NCBI RefSeq assembly: GCF_010747475.1
Contig: NZ_VSLZ01000010.1
Location: 21,157 to 85,156 of the forward strand
From: Halorussus sp. MSC15.2
Lineage (GTDB): Archaea > Halobacteriota > Halobacteria > Halobacteriales > Haladaptataceae
Reading direction: 5' to 3'
DNA: 64,000 nt
Shown here: one piece after another, positions 45,496 to 54,224 of the stretch
How positions within the stretch are numbered: position 1 is the first letter of the stretch
Layout of the letters: each line of letters opens with the position of its first letter
Position numbers and translations under genes: made by a program
Notes under the pieces: model-generated
The model's database searches: none
What the model saw: the letters and a program-made list of their open reading frames with translations, nothing else
What the model was told of the DNA's origin: nothing

Positions 45496-46698
45496 TTACT
45501 CCTTGGCGGCCTGACAGGCTTTAACGACAAGCTCTGGGTCATCGAGCAGTTGGTTGACGGTGTAGCCGCCCTTGCCTTTGCCGCGGCCACGGCGGTCCTG
45601 ATCGATGATCGAGAGGAACTCCAGTTCCGAGAGAATGTCTCGAACACGGCGCTGTTTTAACGGGGAGAGACCGTCCTGTTCACAGAGCTGGCGGTACATC
45701 TCATAAATGTCCGTGTTGGGAATCTCCGGAGTCTCTTCGGCAGCCTGTTGGGCCTGGAATGCAAGCGCGAGCAGGACCTGCTGGGAGTGTGGTGGCGATT
45801 TGGAGATGAGTTCCGAGAGTCGATTCTGCTCTTCGCGTTCTTGAGCCTCTTCGACATGGTCTTCGTTGACGGTGCTGTCGCCGTGCTTTTCAGCGATCTC
45901 ACCGGCAAACCGGAGGATATCGATGGCCTTCCGAGCGTCACCGTGTTCACGAGCGGCGAGCGCTGCGACCTTCGGAATAACGCCATCTTCGATGACACCG
46001 TCGGCAAAGGCGTCACTACGTGCTTCGAGAATCTGACGGAGTTGCGTCGCGTCGTATGGGGGGAAGACGTAATCAACTTCGCAGAGGCTGCTTTTGACGC
46101 GTTCGTTCAGTTTCTCCTTGTATCGAATCTTGTTCGAGATTGCGATGGTGGCGACTTTGCTTTGCTGGAGTTTCTCCGATTCCGCTGCGCGTGAGAGTTG
46201 CATAAGAACGGAGTCGTTTTCGAGTTTGTCCACCTCGTCAAGGATGATGATGGCGACGTCGTAGGTTTCGTCGATGACGTTCCAGAGGCGCTTGTAGTAG
46301 GCGGCGGTCGAGATACCAGTCTCTGGAATGGAGATGCCAGTTTGGTCCGGATGGTTGAGTTGAGTGCCCGCATTGCGAACAGCCTGGGTTTCGGTGGAGT
46401 CCTGAAGGCAGTCAACGTAGGCGTAGCCAACGCGGACATTGTTATTAGACGCCTCCCGTATGAGTTGGCGGCTAATGAACTTGGAGCAGAGGGACTTGCC
46501 GGTGCCGGTTTTCCCGTAGAGGAAGACGTTGTTCGGCGTGTTACCGTTGAGTGCCGGGCGGAGAGCTCGTCCGAGATTCTTGAGTTCCTCCTCCCGTCCA
46601 ATGATGTCGTCGTCGTCCTCGGGGAGGTGAGATATCTGGAGAAGTTCCTTGTTTTCGAAAATTGGATCATCCCCAAAGTAGTCGATAGAGCTCGACAT
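45496..46698 (-). CDS. cdc6: Orc1/Cdc6 replication initiator
   Basis: 400 residues. Walker A is LYGKTGTGKSLCSKF, Walker B is IIILDEVDKLEND, and Sensor 1 and the arginine region follow (TIAISNKIRYKEKLNERVKS). The C-terminal winged-helix (QRRVRDILSELEFLSIIDQD) binds origin repeats. The gene reads away from the iteron cluster at 46.8-47.4 kb, the usual layout of a haloarchaeal origin with its cognate Cdc6. It starts replication by binding these repeats. Standard length for the family. Confidence 0.9.
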   Translation of the reverse strand: MSSSIDYFGDDPIFENKELLQISHLPEDDDDIIGREEELKNLGRALRPALNGNTPNNVFLYGKTGTGKSLCSKFISRQLIREASNNNVRVGYAYVDCLQDSTETQAVRNAGTQLNHPDQTGISIPETGISTAAYYKRLWNVIDETYDVAIIILDEVDKLENDSVLMQLSRAAESEKLQQSKVATIAISNKIRYKEKLNERVKSSLCEVDYVFPPYDATQLRQILEARSDAFADGVIEDGVIPKVAALAAREHGDARKAIDILRFAGEIAEKHGDSTVNEDHVEEAQEREEQNRLSELISKSPPHSQQVLLALAFQAQQAAEETPEIPNTDIYEMYRQLCEQDGLSPLKQRRVRDILSELEFLSIIDQDRRGRGKGKGGYTVNQLLDDPELVVKACQAAKE

Positions 46699-46740
46699 TC
46701 TTGTTTAAGATGCTTGGTGGAATCGTATATCAAGATTGGG

Positions 46741-47391
46741 ATTCAGTTGCACCGGTTTGCCGCTGTATGCCCCCCTCGTTGCCGCTGTAAAATCAAGAAT
46801 TGAGGAACAGTACGCCTAATGTGCAGGTCCCCCACCCCTCGTTGCCGCTGTAAGACCCCAGAATTCCGCTGTAACCGTCGGTTTGTCATTCATCAGAATA
46901 CCAAGTTCAGAGAGAAACCGGACACTCACCCCTCGTTGCCGCTGTAAGAACACGCAACAACCACCTTCCGAGAGTTATCCGAATAGCATCTCATCGGCTC
47001 CGATAACTCGACGTTTTCTCTTATTGCAGACGGATAGCAAAAATTTTGACGGTTAACTCTGATAAACAGGCACACCCCTCGTTGCCGCTGTAAACAGTAG
47101 CACTATCCGGCATGAGCCGCACGGTCGTTTATAGAAGGTATTGCCAGTTGTAGCAGGGCAAAAATGTTCGATAGTGTGTTGCTTGAATAAGTATCCGGTC
47201 GTCGCTTCGGCGAGACTAATGGCGACCAAAGGTCGCTGTCTGATTGCGACTCGTTTAATGAACTATAACACAATATTACTATATAAAACTAACGTACAGT
47301 AATGTAGTTGGAGTTAGGCGAAAATTTGCGTCGGTCGTGTTTCTCAGGAAGTCCCCCGTCCTCATTGAGTTTACAGCGGCAACGAGGGGTG
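46741..47391. other. Replication origin with iterons
   Basis: The 21-mer CACCCCTCGTTGCCGCTGTAA occurs complete at 46833-46853, 46927-46947 and 47073-47093, nearly complete at 46772-46790, and inverted at 47371-47391. Partial copies (CCGCTGTA) lie at about 46755-46767 and 46862-46872. Between the direct and inverted copies (about 47094-47370) is an AT-rich stretch, the likely unwinding element. Upstream of cdc6, this is the typical haloarchaeal ORB-type arrangement. Function as a plasmid origin is inferred; the repeats are directly visible. Confidence 0.85.
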
Positions 47392-48042
47392 TCTCTCCGA
47401 CCGCGTTCCGTCCCAACGCGAAACTCCACCTTCAATATCTCTCAGCGGCATACTCTCTAAGCGAACATCCGTCCGCTCCCACCGCCAACATTCAAGCGTA
47501 ACTGTCTCTCTGAGCAGGTCTAAGAGTAGCGCAAATCACTAGCTCCTCAACCTGCTCGTTTTTCAAATTGCCCTAACAAGGCAGGACCAATAGAACATAA
47601 CAGTTACTTACTGTATGTTTTGTCGGATACTCCACTATTGCCAGTAAAATTGGAAGACAAGCCGCTGTTAAGTGAAACTAGGAATAGTAGCTCTCACATT
47701 AGTTAGTCACCTCGATTAGAATATTTATTGGCAATACCAGAGTGGATACTGGACAAACTGGCCTACCGGTCAGCGTTTTACTGGCAAAAGTGGAGAGGTT
47801 ACTGGCACTACTGGTTCCGATGGTTTTGCACACCGATGACTCGCATCTAGACCAGAGCGCCAGTGACAGCGCCATAGGACACCGCACGGCGAGTCCACAA
47901 CCCGGAGCGATGACGTATGCAGAGTTTTCGTCTTGAAACCTCCAGTGCGAGGCTGTCGTTGCAGGAACTCCCCATCGTTCAAAGCGGGCGAGAATGTCTG
48001 ACATAGGACTGACCTACGTTAAAAGCAAGGCGACTGCCTTAA
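47392..48042. repeat. Region with TACTGG/TTGCCAGTA motifs, possible centromere
   Basis: No gene stands out. TTGCCAGTAAAA (about 47639) and its complement TTTTACTGGCAA (about 47778) frame several ACTGG motifs (47747-47815: GATACTGGACAAACTGGCC, TTACTGGCACTACTGG). The cluster lies just downstream of the ParA partner gene, where a partition site could be. A - strand ORF (47699-48004) crosses it but reads like a shadow. Confidence 0.35.
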
Positions 48043-48486
48043 CTACCGGTCGTAACCCCACTCGCGGAGCAGGTCGGCGACTTCAGCAGCGTGGTTTTCG
48101 TAAACCACCTGTAGTGCTGCCTCACGGGCGTCTGCTTTGTAGACGTTCGATGCGTTAAGTCGGTGCTCGAGATCGGCGATGAAGTCGTCTTCGAGATCTT
48201 GGACGTGTTCACGAAGGAAGAACGGGACTTGGTCGCGCCCCTCCTTTACTGTCTCACGGCGATAGTAATACGGGAGTTGCGTGTCTGACTGTTCACTCGT
48301 CGTCGTTTGGGTGTCGGTCGCGCCTGTATTATCGCTGGCTGTGGAGGGAGTCTCTGTCGATAGTTGAGAACGGTCGGCGTCGGGTGTGTCCGTAGTGTCG
48401 GAGTCCGTTGTATCGGCGGGCGTTGCTGTCTCGGCCGAATCTGCGGGGTCGTCAGCGAATGGGTCGCCGCCTGTGCCCTCTTTCAT
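48043..48486 (-). CDS. Partner protein of ParA, probable partition adaptor
   Basis: 147 residues. The N-terminal 75 residues are a disordered acidic Thr/Asp/Ala linker. The C-terminal 70 residues (YYYRRETVKEGRDQVPFFLR, VQDLEDDFIADLEHRLNASN, AREAALQVVYENHAAEVADL) are helical and look like a DNA-binding or dimerisation domain. It overlaps the parA stop by four bases, so it is its translational partner. Without a recognisable HTH, I call it a ParB-like analogue by position. Confidence 0.6.
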   Translation of the reverse strand: MKEGTGGDPFADDPADSAETATPADTTDSDTTDTPDADRSQLSTETPSTASDNTGATDTQTTTSEQSDTQLPYYYRRETVKEGRDQVPFFLREHVQDLEDDFIADLEHRLNASNVYKADAREAALQVVYENHAAEVADLLREWGYDR

Positions 48487-49319
48487 AGGTTACCACGCTC
48501 CTCGAGGAAATGGGCGAGGTCATGGATTCGGTTGAGCGTTTCATGTTCGTAGTCGCGGAGTTTGCGGACGTTGTCGGTGTCTTCAACGGCGAACGCAGAT
48601 CCCTGAATCGACCAACACTTCTCGAAGAGTGATGAGCGCTTTCGGAGGGTGACGGGATTTGGGTATGGGAGGTCGTCCACTTTCTCGTGGATGGCTTGTT
48701 GGTCGTTGGTACCTTCGAACCGATTGACGACTGCGGCGAGGACGCCGACTTGGATGTCGAGTGTGTCTTCGATGCCAGCGACGACGGATTCGAGACCTTC
48801 GATGGATTCGCTGCCTTTCCCTGTCGGTTCGACTGGAATTACGAGTGAGCGTGTCGCGTAGATGGCGTTGTAGAGGTGTGGGCCGACTGTCGCTGGCGGG
48901 TCGACAATAAGGATGTCGTAGTTCTCGGGAATGTTGCTTTTTGCGAGGACGTGCTGGAGGCGGCCGAATTTACTGAACGATTCTCCGAGGTCTTCAGCGG
49001 TTTGGGCGGCACGATCGAGGAGGGAACCGAGGTCTTCGAGACGGTTGTGTGAGGGAAGAACGTCGAACCCTTCGGTTGTTTTGAAGAGGTTGTTTAGGTC
49101 GCCTTTTGGGCGGTCGATCATGTGGTGGACGAGTGTGTCGGCATCGCCATCAGCACGGTCTTCGTCGACGCCGAGTAAGTGGGAGAGACTGCCGTCTTGT
49201 GGGTCGAGGTCAACGACGAGTACGTCGTAGCCGTTATCGGCGTGTGCGCGGGCGAGGTTCGCGGAGAGGGTTGTTTTGCCGACGCCGCCTGCTTCGCTAT
49301 ACACTGCGTAGGTCAACAT
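48483..49319 (-). CDS. parA: ParA/Soj-type partition ATPase
   Basis: 278 residues. Deviant Walker A EAGGVGKTTLSANLA with the signature Lys, switch I DLDPQDGSLSH, and switch II ILIVDPPATVG are all intact. It separates plasmid copies on the nucleoid with its partner. The start ATG 49319 stands at the edge of a repeat cluster that probably contains the operator and partition site. Confidence 0.9.
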   Translation of the reverse strand: MLTYAVYSEAGGVGKTTLSANLARAHADNGYDVLVVDLDPQDGSLSHLLGVDEDRADGDADTLVHHMIDRPKGDLNNLFKTTEGFDVLPSHNRLEDLGSLLDRAAQTAEDLGESFSKFGRLQHVLAKSNIPENYDILIVDPPATVGPHLYNAIYATRSLVIPVEPTGKGSESIEGLESVVAGIEDTLDIQVGVLAAVVNRFEGTNDQQAIHEKVDDLPYPNPVTLRKRSSLFEKCWSIQGSAFAVEDTDNVRKLRDYEHETLNRIHDLAHFLEERGNL

Positions 49320-49337
49320 AAAAGGGGCGTCTCACCC

Positions 49338-49640
49338 TATAGTTATAAAACTACAGGATGAAACTACATCCTATAGCTATTCCAAGTAGCTATACTCTAT
49401 AGCTATATTATGAAGTTATACTAAGAGGGAGAATACTGCATACTCTATCCAACGCATGATATAGCTATACTCTATAGCTATTCCACTCAGATATGGTTTA
49501 GAGTTATACTGAGTAGCGTATACTTAATAGAAATCTGTGATCATCACTGGCCGTAGCTACACCCCACCCATCGCCCCACTCAATAGCCATACCACATAGC
49601 TATACTCTATAACTATATCGTATAGCTACACTGCTTTCCT
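49338..49640. repeat. ATAGCTATACTCTATAGCTAT repeats upstream of parA
   Basis: The 21-mer TAGCTATACTCTATAGCTAT (with an extra A) occurs at about 49386-49406, 49461-49481 and 49596-49616 (the last with one change: AACTAT). Shorter pieces (CTATAGTTAT 49338-49347, CTATAGCTAT 49371-49380, TATAGCTACA 49621-49630) fill the gaps. Very AT-rich DNA with internal dyads is typical of centromere/operator sites of ParA systems, and it lies directly upstream of parA. No gene is seen in 49641-49860. Confidence 0.7.
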
Positions 49641-49869
49641 ATTTTGTCTAAACGAGGATATCCGGGGTACTACTGTCTGTGGATAGTAGCGTGTTGTCGG
49701 ATTCAACGTGCCCAGCTCAAGATAGTAAATGCACTGCAATATCCGTGAGCGTCGTTGGGGTCCTCGCCCGCTTATCAAGGTACGTAGTTATAACATACTA
49801 CCGTCATCTGGCGATTTCGGGCACGTGGAATCGCCTTGTCGTTAACCCGTGAATAGCCAGAACCGTTGT

Positions 49870-50323
49870 CACCCGTGAAAACTGTAGTAAGTGAGTACTT
49901 CGTCAGGGATTTGAGTCTTGGTCCTTGCCGCTGGACGATGAAATGCATCAACTCCTCGTCCAGTAACTGCTCGTTCGACCTGATAACGGTGAGCCATGGC
50001 TGTTCCTCTCGGCCCAGCCTCATGACCGGTTGTGGTCGAAAAGGATTAATGAGGCGTGGAAGACCGGGTTCCATCCTAAGTACGCCGAAACCGGGCACCA
50101 CGAAGTAGTGACGAGTCACTTCGGACGACACTGGTTCTCCAACTTCTGGCGTATCGACCAAGATTTCAACCATGAACTAGTCAAGTATATACGTAGAGAC
50201 GCGATCGGCGACACAGCAGTCGACTACGGTGAATCGATTGACGTGTATCTCCATACGTACGACGACGACATCGAGGACATCTACCGAGAGAACGTCTTCA
50301 AGTTAGGTAACGCACCGTACTGA
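49870..50323 (+). pseudogene. XerC/D-type integrase C-terminal relic
   Basis: The frame reads PLDDEMHQLLVQ, a TAA at 49964-49966 where a Tyr codon is expected, then LLVRPDNGEPWLFLS, NEAWKTGFHPKYAETGHHEV, VTSHFGRHWFSNFWR, NHELVKYIRRDAIG, YLHTYDDDIEDIYREN. The HFGRH (HxxR) and the final Tyr region are those of haloarchaeal tyrosine integrases. The N-terminal half is missing. A dead integrase beside the AT-rich cassette and 2.6 kb from an intact one. Confidence 0.65.
49894..49930. repeat. 37-bp direct repeat flanking the AT-rich cassette (left copy)
   Basis: AGTACTTCGTCAGGGATTTG... ending TCCTTGCCG is imperfectly repeated at 52846-52881 (AGTGCTCCGTCAGGGTTTTG... ending TCTTTGCCG), about four in five bases identical and in the same direction. 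The DGQHR and HNH genes lie between the copies. It may be an attachment-site scar or duplicated gene debris. Confidence 0.4.
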
Positions 50324-50325
50324 AT

Positions 50326-51159
50326 TCAGCCATACACACATTCAACACACACTGGTTGAAGGTTCGATACTATATAGCACCCCAATGGATTCTCCTTTCG
50401 TATAGTAAGTTCCTTTCTCATATCCCCACACCGAGCGCATTCTTCTGTGTCCGCCGTTACAGCGAAGAATATTCTTCGGCGATGCGCTCTATCAATATCT
50501 TCTATGGGGGATGTCGCTAATTCAACTTGGTCAACAATATCGACACTCTTCTTGTTTCCTTTTCCTTGGTTACAAAACCTGCATAACACTTGAAAATTAT
50601 CTAAGGAATTATCTCCAAAATGAGAGAGGGGCTCAATGTGATCTAATTCTGGTGCGGTTTGCTTCTGTGAATATTCATGTATTGGCTTATATTTATCTCT
50701 ATTCTCAAAAGATTTTGAATTGTTTTCACTTCCTATCCTCACATTACAATTCTCACATCTATTTGATTGCTCTTTTAGGAGTTTCTTCTTGATCGTATCT
50801 GAATACGAGATGCTTCTGCTGCTTTCATCCCAGTCGTCCCAAAGTCGGCCCAAATTCTGTCCTAAACTCTTTGCGAGGGGCTTCTCTAAATCAAAATCCT
50901 GTTCCAAATACTCAATTATCATCTCGTAAGGCTCATCTTCTTCATCAAATTGTCCACTCACTAGCGCTTCGCCATTATGTTTCGCCAGAGCATCTCTCGG
51001 TGTCAGGTGTGCTGCTATTCGAAGGACTGACTCTCTTACTCTTTGGTGGTCGGTCAAAGAGAGATAGCGATCAAATGCGGCTAAATCATCTACTGAATAG
51101 TCAACGAGATCACCTCCAAGTTTCTCATGGAGACGAGAAAACACTTCATCACCTGACAT
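50326..51159 (-). CDS. HNH endonuclease
   Basis: 277 residues. An N-terminal helical domain (about 1-120) is followed by an HNH/McrA-type core: CENCNVRIG (C135, C138), ELDHIEPLSHFGDNSLDN (D173-H174, H180, N185), VLCRFCNQGKGNK (C193, C196). The zinc and catalytic residues are all in place. A second zinc pair lies at the C-terminus (ECARCGDMR, PVCVECVYG). Codon use is much more AT-rich than the rest of the window. It overlaps the DGQHR gene by one base, so they form an operon. Likely a nuclease acting on unmodified or foreign DNA (inference from pairing with a DGQHR protein). Confidence 0.8.
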   Translation of the reverse strand: MSGDEVFSRLHEKLGGDLVDYSVDDLAAFDRYLSLTDHQRVRESVLRIAAHLTPRDALAKHNGEALVSGQFDEEDEPYEMIIEYLEQDFDLEKPLAKSLGQNLGRLWDDWDESSRSISYSDTIKKKLLKEQSNRCENCNVRIGSENNSKSFENRDKYKPIHEYSQKQTAPELDHIEPLSHFGDNSLDNFQVLCRFCNQGKGNKKSVDIVDQVELATSPIEDIDRAHRRRIFFAVTADTEECARCGDMRKELTIRKENPLGCYIVSNLQPVCVECVYG

Positions 51160-52664
51160 TAGAACCCTTTGTTGAAAATTCGTAGCCTGGGGAGGCCCTT
51201 TTCATTAGTATCTGCTGCCTTTTCTAATTCTTCGCGGAAGTTCCGTCGATTTTCGCTGGTACTTAGACCACCGGTATTCCACTTGTCGCGGTAGAATTTT
51301 TCAGGAATATCATCAACTATGTTTTGTATCTCTTCAGTAAACACCTCATCATCTTCCAAAACGTATTCCCACAAAGAATCTCTGACATCTTCTTCGAGTT
51401 CGTCTAAGAATTCCTGCCTATTTTCCTGCTTATCTGCCAACTCTTCAAGGATGTATTCTTGGAGGACTCGCATAGGATCCTTCCGGAAAAATTGTTCAGG
51501 ATATTCCTCCTCGAAATCTTCTTTTCCTTCTCTTGCGGCTTCTGCATCTTCCCAAAGATCAGCATAATGGTCCTTAATTGCAGACCAAAATGTGTAGAAT
51601 TTCCCTATTCTGTAGGACACATCGTCCCATTCCTCTATATTTCCATAGAGGGCATCATGGCCTCCCTTCATCTCTACAAATCGGTTCATAAGCATATGCA
51701 TATCTTTGAAATCAATAGCCCCTGTTTGCTCACCTACCTTCTCTTCGTAATTTATCATCTGGTGGAAAGGAGATCGCTCTTCCACATCGGCCATGTAAGG
51801 GTAACGCGCCTTATCAACATCTACCCCCGCCCTAAGAAGTCGATCCATTAGTTCATTAGACTCTTTCTCTGAAAGAGCAGTCGCAACTGTAATCAGAAGC
51901 TCTTCTTGAGAAATTGGTTCTGCCTTGTCATTAATTATATAGAAGTGATAGACCTGCTCTTTCTCTTCAAGACCAGGGATGAGAACTATCGGATAGCGAA
52001 TTTCCTCTTGATACTTTTTTGCTCCAAATACTCTATGTTGACCATCAATAATCAACCCTGGTTTGTGTACTCTCTCAGCATATTCCTCCAGTAGGTCTTT
52101 TTTAGCCGGGTCTATCTGATTCCAATCATTTAGAGACTTCTTGAGTTCGCCAGTTTTTCTTGCTAAGTATGAAACAGGATCCTTACCGTTTCTATCCGAC
52201 ATCTCTTCCTCATCAACTTCATTCGCTGCATCGGACTCATCATCCTCACCAACCTGATCTACATACTCCTGCCCAGTCTCTTCAAGTCGATTATAAAGAT
52301 TTTCATAGGCCTCCTCGAGCAATTCTTTGACTGTCCGCTCCGGTGGGGAAGAAATTGTTATGTCTACTCTATCCCCCTCTTGCTCTTCTATTTCAAGATA
52401 TTCTTCATTGACAGTTACAAGAATAGCACCAGGAATTATATTAACATCTGTTGATAGAAAGTCTTTAATCTCTTCTAATCTGTGCTCCTTGAGTTGTCTT
52501 TGATACCCATTCATAAAGTCCGCATTAGAACGCGGAACTTCTGCCCAATCGGTCAACTTAGAGGCCCCAGAGGTTAGGACATAGAGGTCTGGTGCAGCAT
52601 CATTCTCTCGGTGGTCCACGTCCAGACCGTGGTATTCCGTGGCTTCTCTATCGTCGTCTGGCAT
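51159..52664 (-). CDS. DGQHR-domain protein (DndB/DpdB-like)
   Basis: 501 residues. The DGQHR motif lies at residues 207-211 in GLIIDGQHRVFGAKKYQE, with FYIINDKAEPISQEEL after it, the ParB/DGQHR fold of DndB and DpdB proteins. The region before 190 is acidic and helical, and the C-terminus is helical and unconserved. AT-rich like its HNH partner and translated with it. DndB represses and DpdB participates in DNA modification systems (established for the families). Here it may regulate or guide the adjacent modification genes. Intact length. Confidence 0.8.
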   Translation of the reverse strand: MPDDDREATEYHGLDVDHRENDAAPDLYVLTSGASKLTDWAEVPRSNADFMNGYQRQLKEHRLEEIKDFLSTDVNIIPGAILVTVNEEYLEIEEQEGDRVDITISSPPERTVKELLEEAYENLYNRLEETGQEYVDQVGEDDESDAANEVDEEEMSDRNGKDPVSYLARKTGELKKSLNDWNQIDPAKKDLLEEYAERVHKPGLIIDGQHRVFGAKKYQEEIRYPIVLIPGLEEKEQVYHFYIINDKAEPISQEELLITVATALSEKESNELMDRLLRAGVDVDKARYPYMADVEERSPFHQMINYEEKVGEQTGAIDFKDMHMLMNRFVEMKGGHDALYGNIEEWDDVSYRIGKFYTFWSAIKDHYADLWEDAEAAREGKEDFEEEYPEQFFRKDPMRVLQEYILEELADKQENRQEFLDELEEDVRDSLWEYVLEDDEVFTEEIQNIVDDIPEKFYRDKWNTGGLSTSENRRNFREELEKAADTNEKGLPRLRIFNKGF

Positions 52665-52845
52665 TATTAGTTAACTGGAAGAAAAAGCAATAAAAGTGTT
52701 TGGGTCCGCTGAATTACGATACTCAAGCAAACTTCATCCGCTAACTGCTAGCGAATCTTCGTTTCCGAGCATCCAGACCGTCTTTGAACAATTCTTCTGT
52801 AAACCAATTGTCCACAGACCAAAACCGCAAGAGATCGGAAGGAAG

Positions 52846-52881
52846 AAGTGCTCCGTCAGGGTTTTGAACCTGGTCTTTGCC
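52846..52881. repeat. 37-bp direct repeat flanking the AT-rich cassette (right copy)
   Basis: Right copy of the imperfect direct repeat described at 49894-49930. It lies between the DGQHR gene and the intact integrase. Base composition returns to haloarchaeal GC to its right. Confidence 0.4.
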
Positions 52882-52985
52882 GTGAGAGAGCAACAAACTG
52901 GTGAGCGACAAAATTAGGATGCTCCACCGGGCCATACGTATGAAACGACTATATTAGAGTCGAGTTTGTTGGGAGATACTTCCAA

Positions 52986-54224
52986 CTACTCGCCGAAGGC
53001 ATCCGCGAGCAACTCCTTCATCGCGGGCCGCCGGGCTTCTCGGCGTTTCTCCTCAGAAAGATAGTTCTGATGCACCACATCCGCGGATGAGCTCCCCTGC
53101 TCGTCAGCGATGATATCGAGGCGGTCAAGCACGTCTGCAAGCGCGTCCTGGTACTGGCTATACCAGAATCGGCGGGCCATGTGGGGCTTCGGGAGACCAC
53201 CGTCGACGCGGACATCAGCCTGTTCGGCGAGTCGGTGGAACCGATTTCGGACAGTATCCGAATCGATGTGGCCAGTCTCGGCCTGCGTCGAGGGAAAGAG
53301 ATAGCCATTCCACTCATCGTAGTCATCGACGAGTTCGAGCTGGCGCTCTCGGTAGGCGTCCAAGCCGTAAAGAAGGCTGACCGTGCTCGGGCCGTTCTTC
53401 CGCTCCTCGAACTCAAGATGTGGGTCGTCGGAGTCGACACCGACGAACTGGTTGACGTGGAGTCGCGCGACCTCGCCCGACCGCAAACCCCACGCAGCGA
53501 GTGCAACGAGCAGAAGGCGGTCCGCAGGCGTGTCGGCTTCGTTGTTGAGTGCTCGGACGTCCGAAGGCGCTAGTGCCTTATTGTCGGGTTCTGCGCGCTC
53601 CCAGCCGAAGTCAGTCGTCACGCCATCCAAGGGGTTGTAAGCGGCCGCGCCGTGCCGGTCGAGTCGATCGTACCAGCCCTGGACCGTCCCGACGTACGTG
53701 AATTTCGTGCCGTCAGTCGCGAGCTTGTCGTCGAGGACCTCCACAACTTGGTAGGCACGCTCGGTTTCGGCAGCCTGCTCTGTTGGATTAGAAAGTGGCG
53801 TGAGGAGATTCGACGTTTCGTGGAGGTCCTCGTAGATTTGAGCATAGGTTGCCAGATGGGTGCGTTTTGAGGCGAGCGTGGAGTCGGCAAGCTTCCGGCG
53901 ACGGTCGAGTGCGCGGAGGTAGGCCTCGAACTCGTCGATGGTTTCGGTGGACGAAATCTGCCAGGCGTAGTCATCCGGTGATTTACTGGAAACGGTGGAG
54001 TCGTCAAGGCCGACCACGTCGGTGAGGAACTCTTTGACAGTAAAGTCGTGGTGTTCGCGAAGAGTATAGCTGATACCGCTGTATCCGAGGTCGGCGAGTG
54101 TCTTGTAGGACGGCCGAGTATGCGGATCGCATCCGTCACGGCGCAACGCGGGCGCGATTTCATCCCAATACAGATCTTCGAGATCGTCGAGGTCGTGGTG
54201 ACTCCAGTTGATGGTCTCGCTCAT
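52986..54224 (-). CDS. Tyrosine recombinase (integrase)
   Basis: 412 residues. Catalytic box I is WGLRSGEVARLH (R), box II is HMARRFWYSQ (HxxR), and the nucleophile Tyr is in HQNYLSEEKRREAR. The N-terminal 180 residues are the SAM-like core-binding domain. Codon use is typical haloarchaeal. It reads away from the AT-rich cassette and toward the modification genes' side. It may be the recombinase that placed the cassette or the wider island here (inference). Confidence 0.85.
   Translation of the reverse strand: MSETINWSHHDLDDLEDLYWDEIAPALRRDGCDPHTRPSYKTLADLGYSGISYTLREHHDFTVKEFLTDVVGLDDSTVSSKSPDDYAWQISSTETIDEFEAYLRALDRRRKLADSTLASKRTHLATYAQIYEDLHETSNLLTPLSNPTEQAAETERAYQVVEVLDDKLATDGTKFTYVGTVQGWYDRLDRHGAAAYNPLDGVTTDFGWERAEPDNKALAPSDVRALNNEADTPADRLLLVALAAWGLRSGEVARLHVNQFVGVDSDDPHLEFEERKNGPSTVSLLYGLDAYRERQLELVDDYDEWNGYLFPSTQAETGHIDSDTVRNRFHRLAEQADVRVDGGLPKPHMARRFWYSQYQDALADVLDRLDIIADEQGSSSADVVHQNYLSEEKRREARRPAMKELLADAFGE

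Noticed and set aside
46741..47391. CRISPR array at the origin repeats
   Set aside because: The copies are few, unevenly spaced, occur in both orientations and lie beside cdc6. No cas gene is present. They are iterons.
47699..48004. Frame of 101 codons on - downstream of the ParA partner
   Set aside because: It crosses the ACTGG repeats and ends in unstructured sequence. A second frame on the same strand is equally long, so neither is supported.
49338..49640. CRISPR array upstream of parA
   Set aside because: Repeats are palindromic, AT-rich, irregularly spaced and nested, with no unique spacers of constant length.
52853..52875. tRNA T-arm-like sequence GGTTTTGAACCTGGT as a tRNA attachment site
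   Set aside because: It resembles a T-loop by chance only: no acceptor stem, D-arm or anticodon arm can be fitted around it. It is part of the 37-bp direct repeat.
52741..52935. Short - frame ending LFKDGLDARKRRFASS between DGQHR gene and integrase
   Set aside because: It contains the right copy of the direct repeat and has no start signal or family match. Probably debris.
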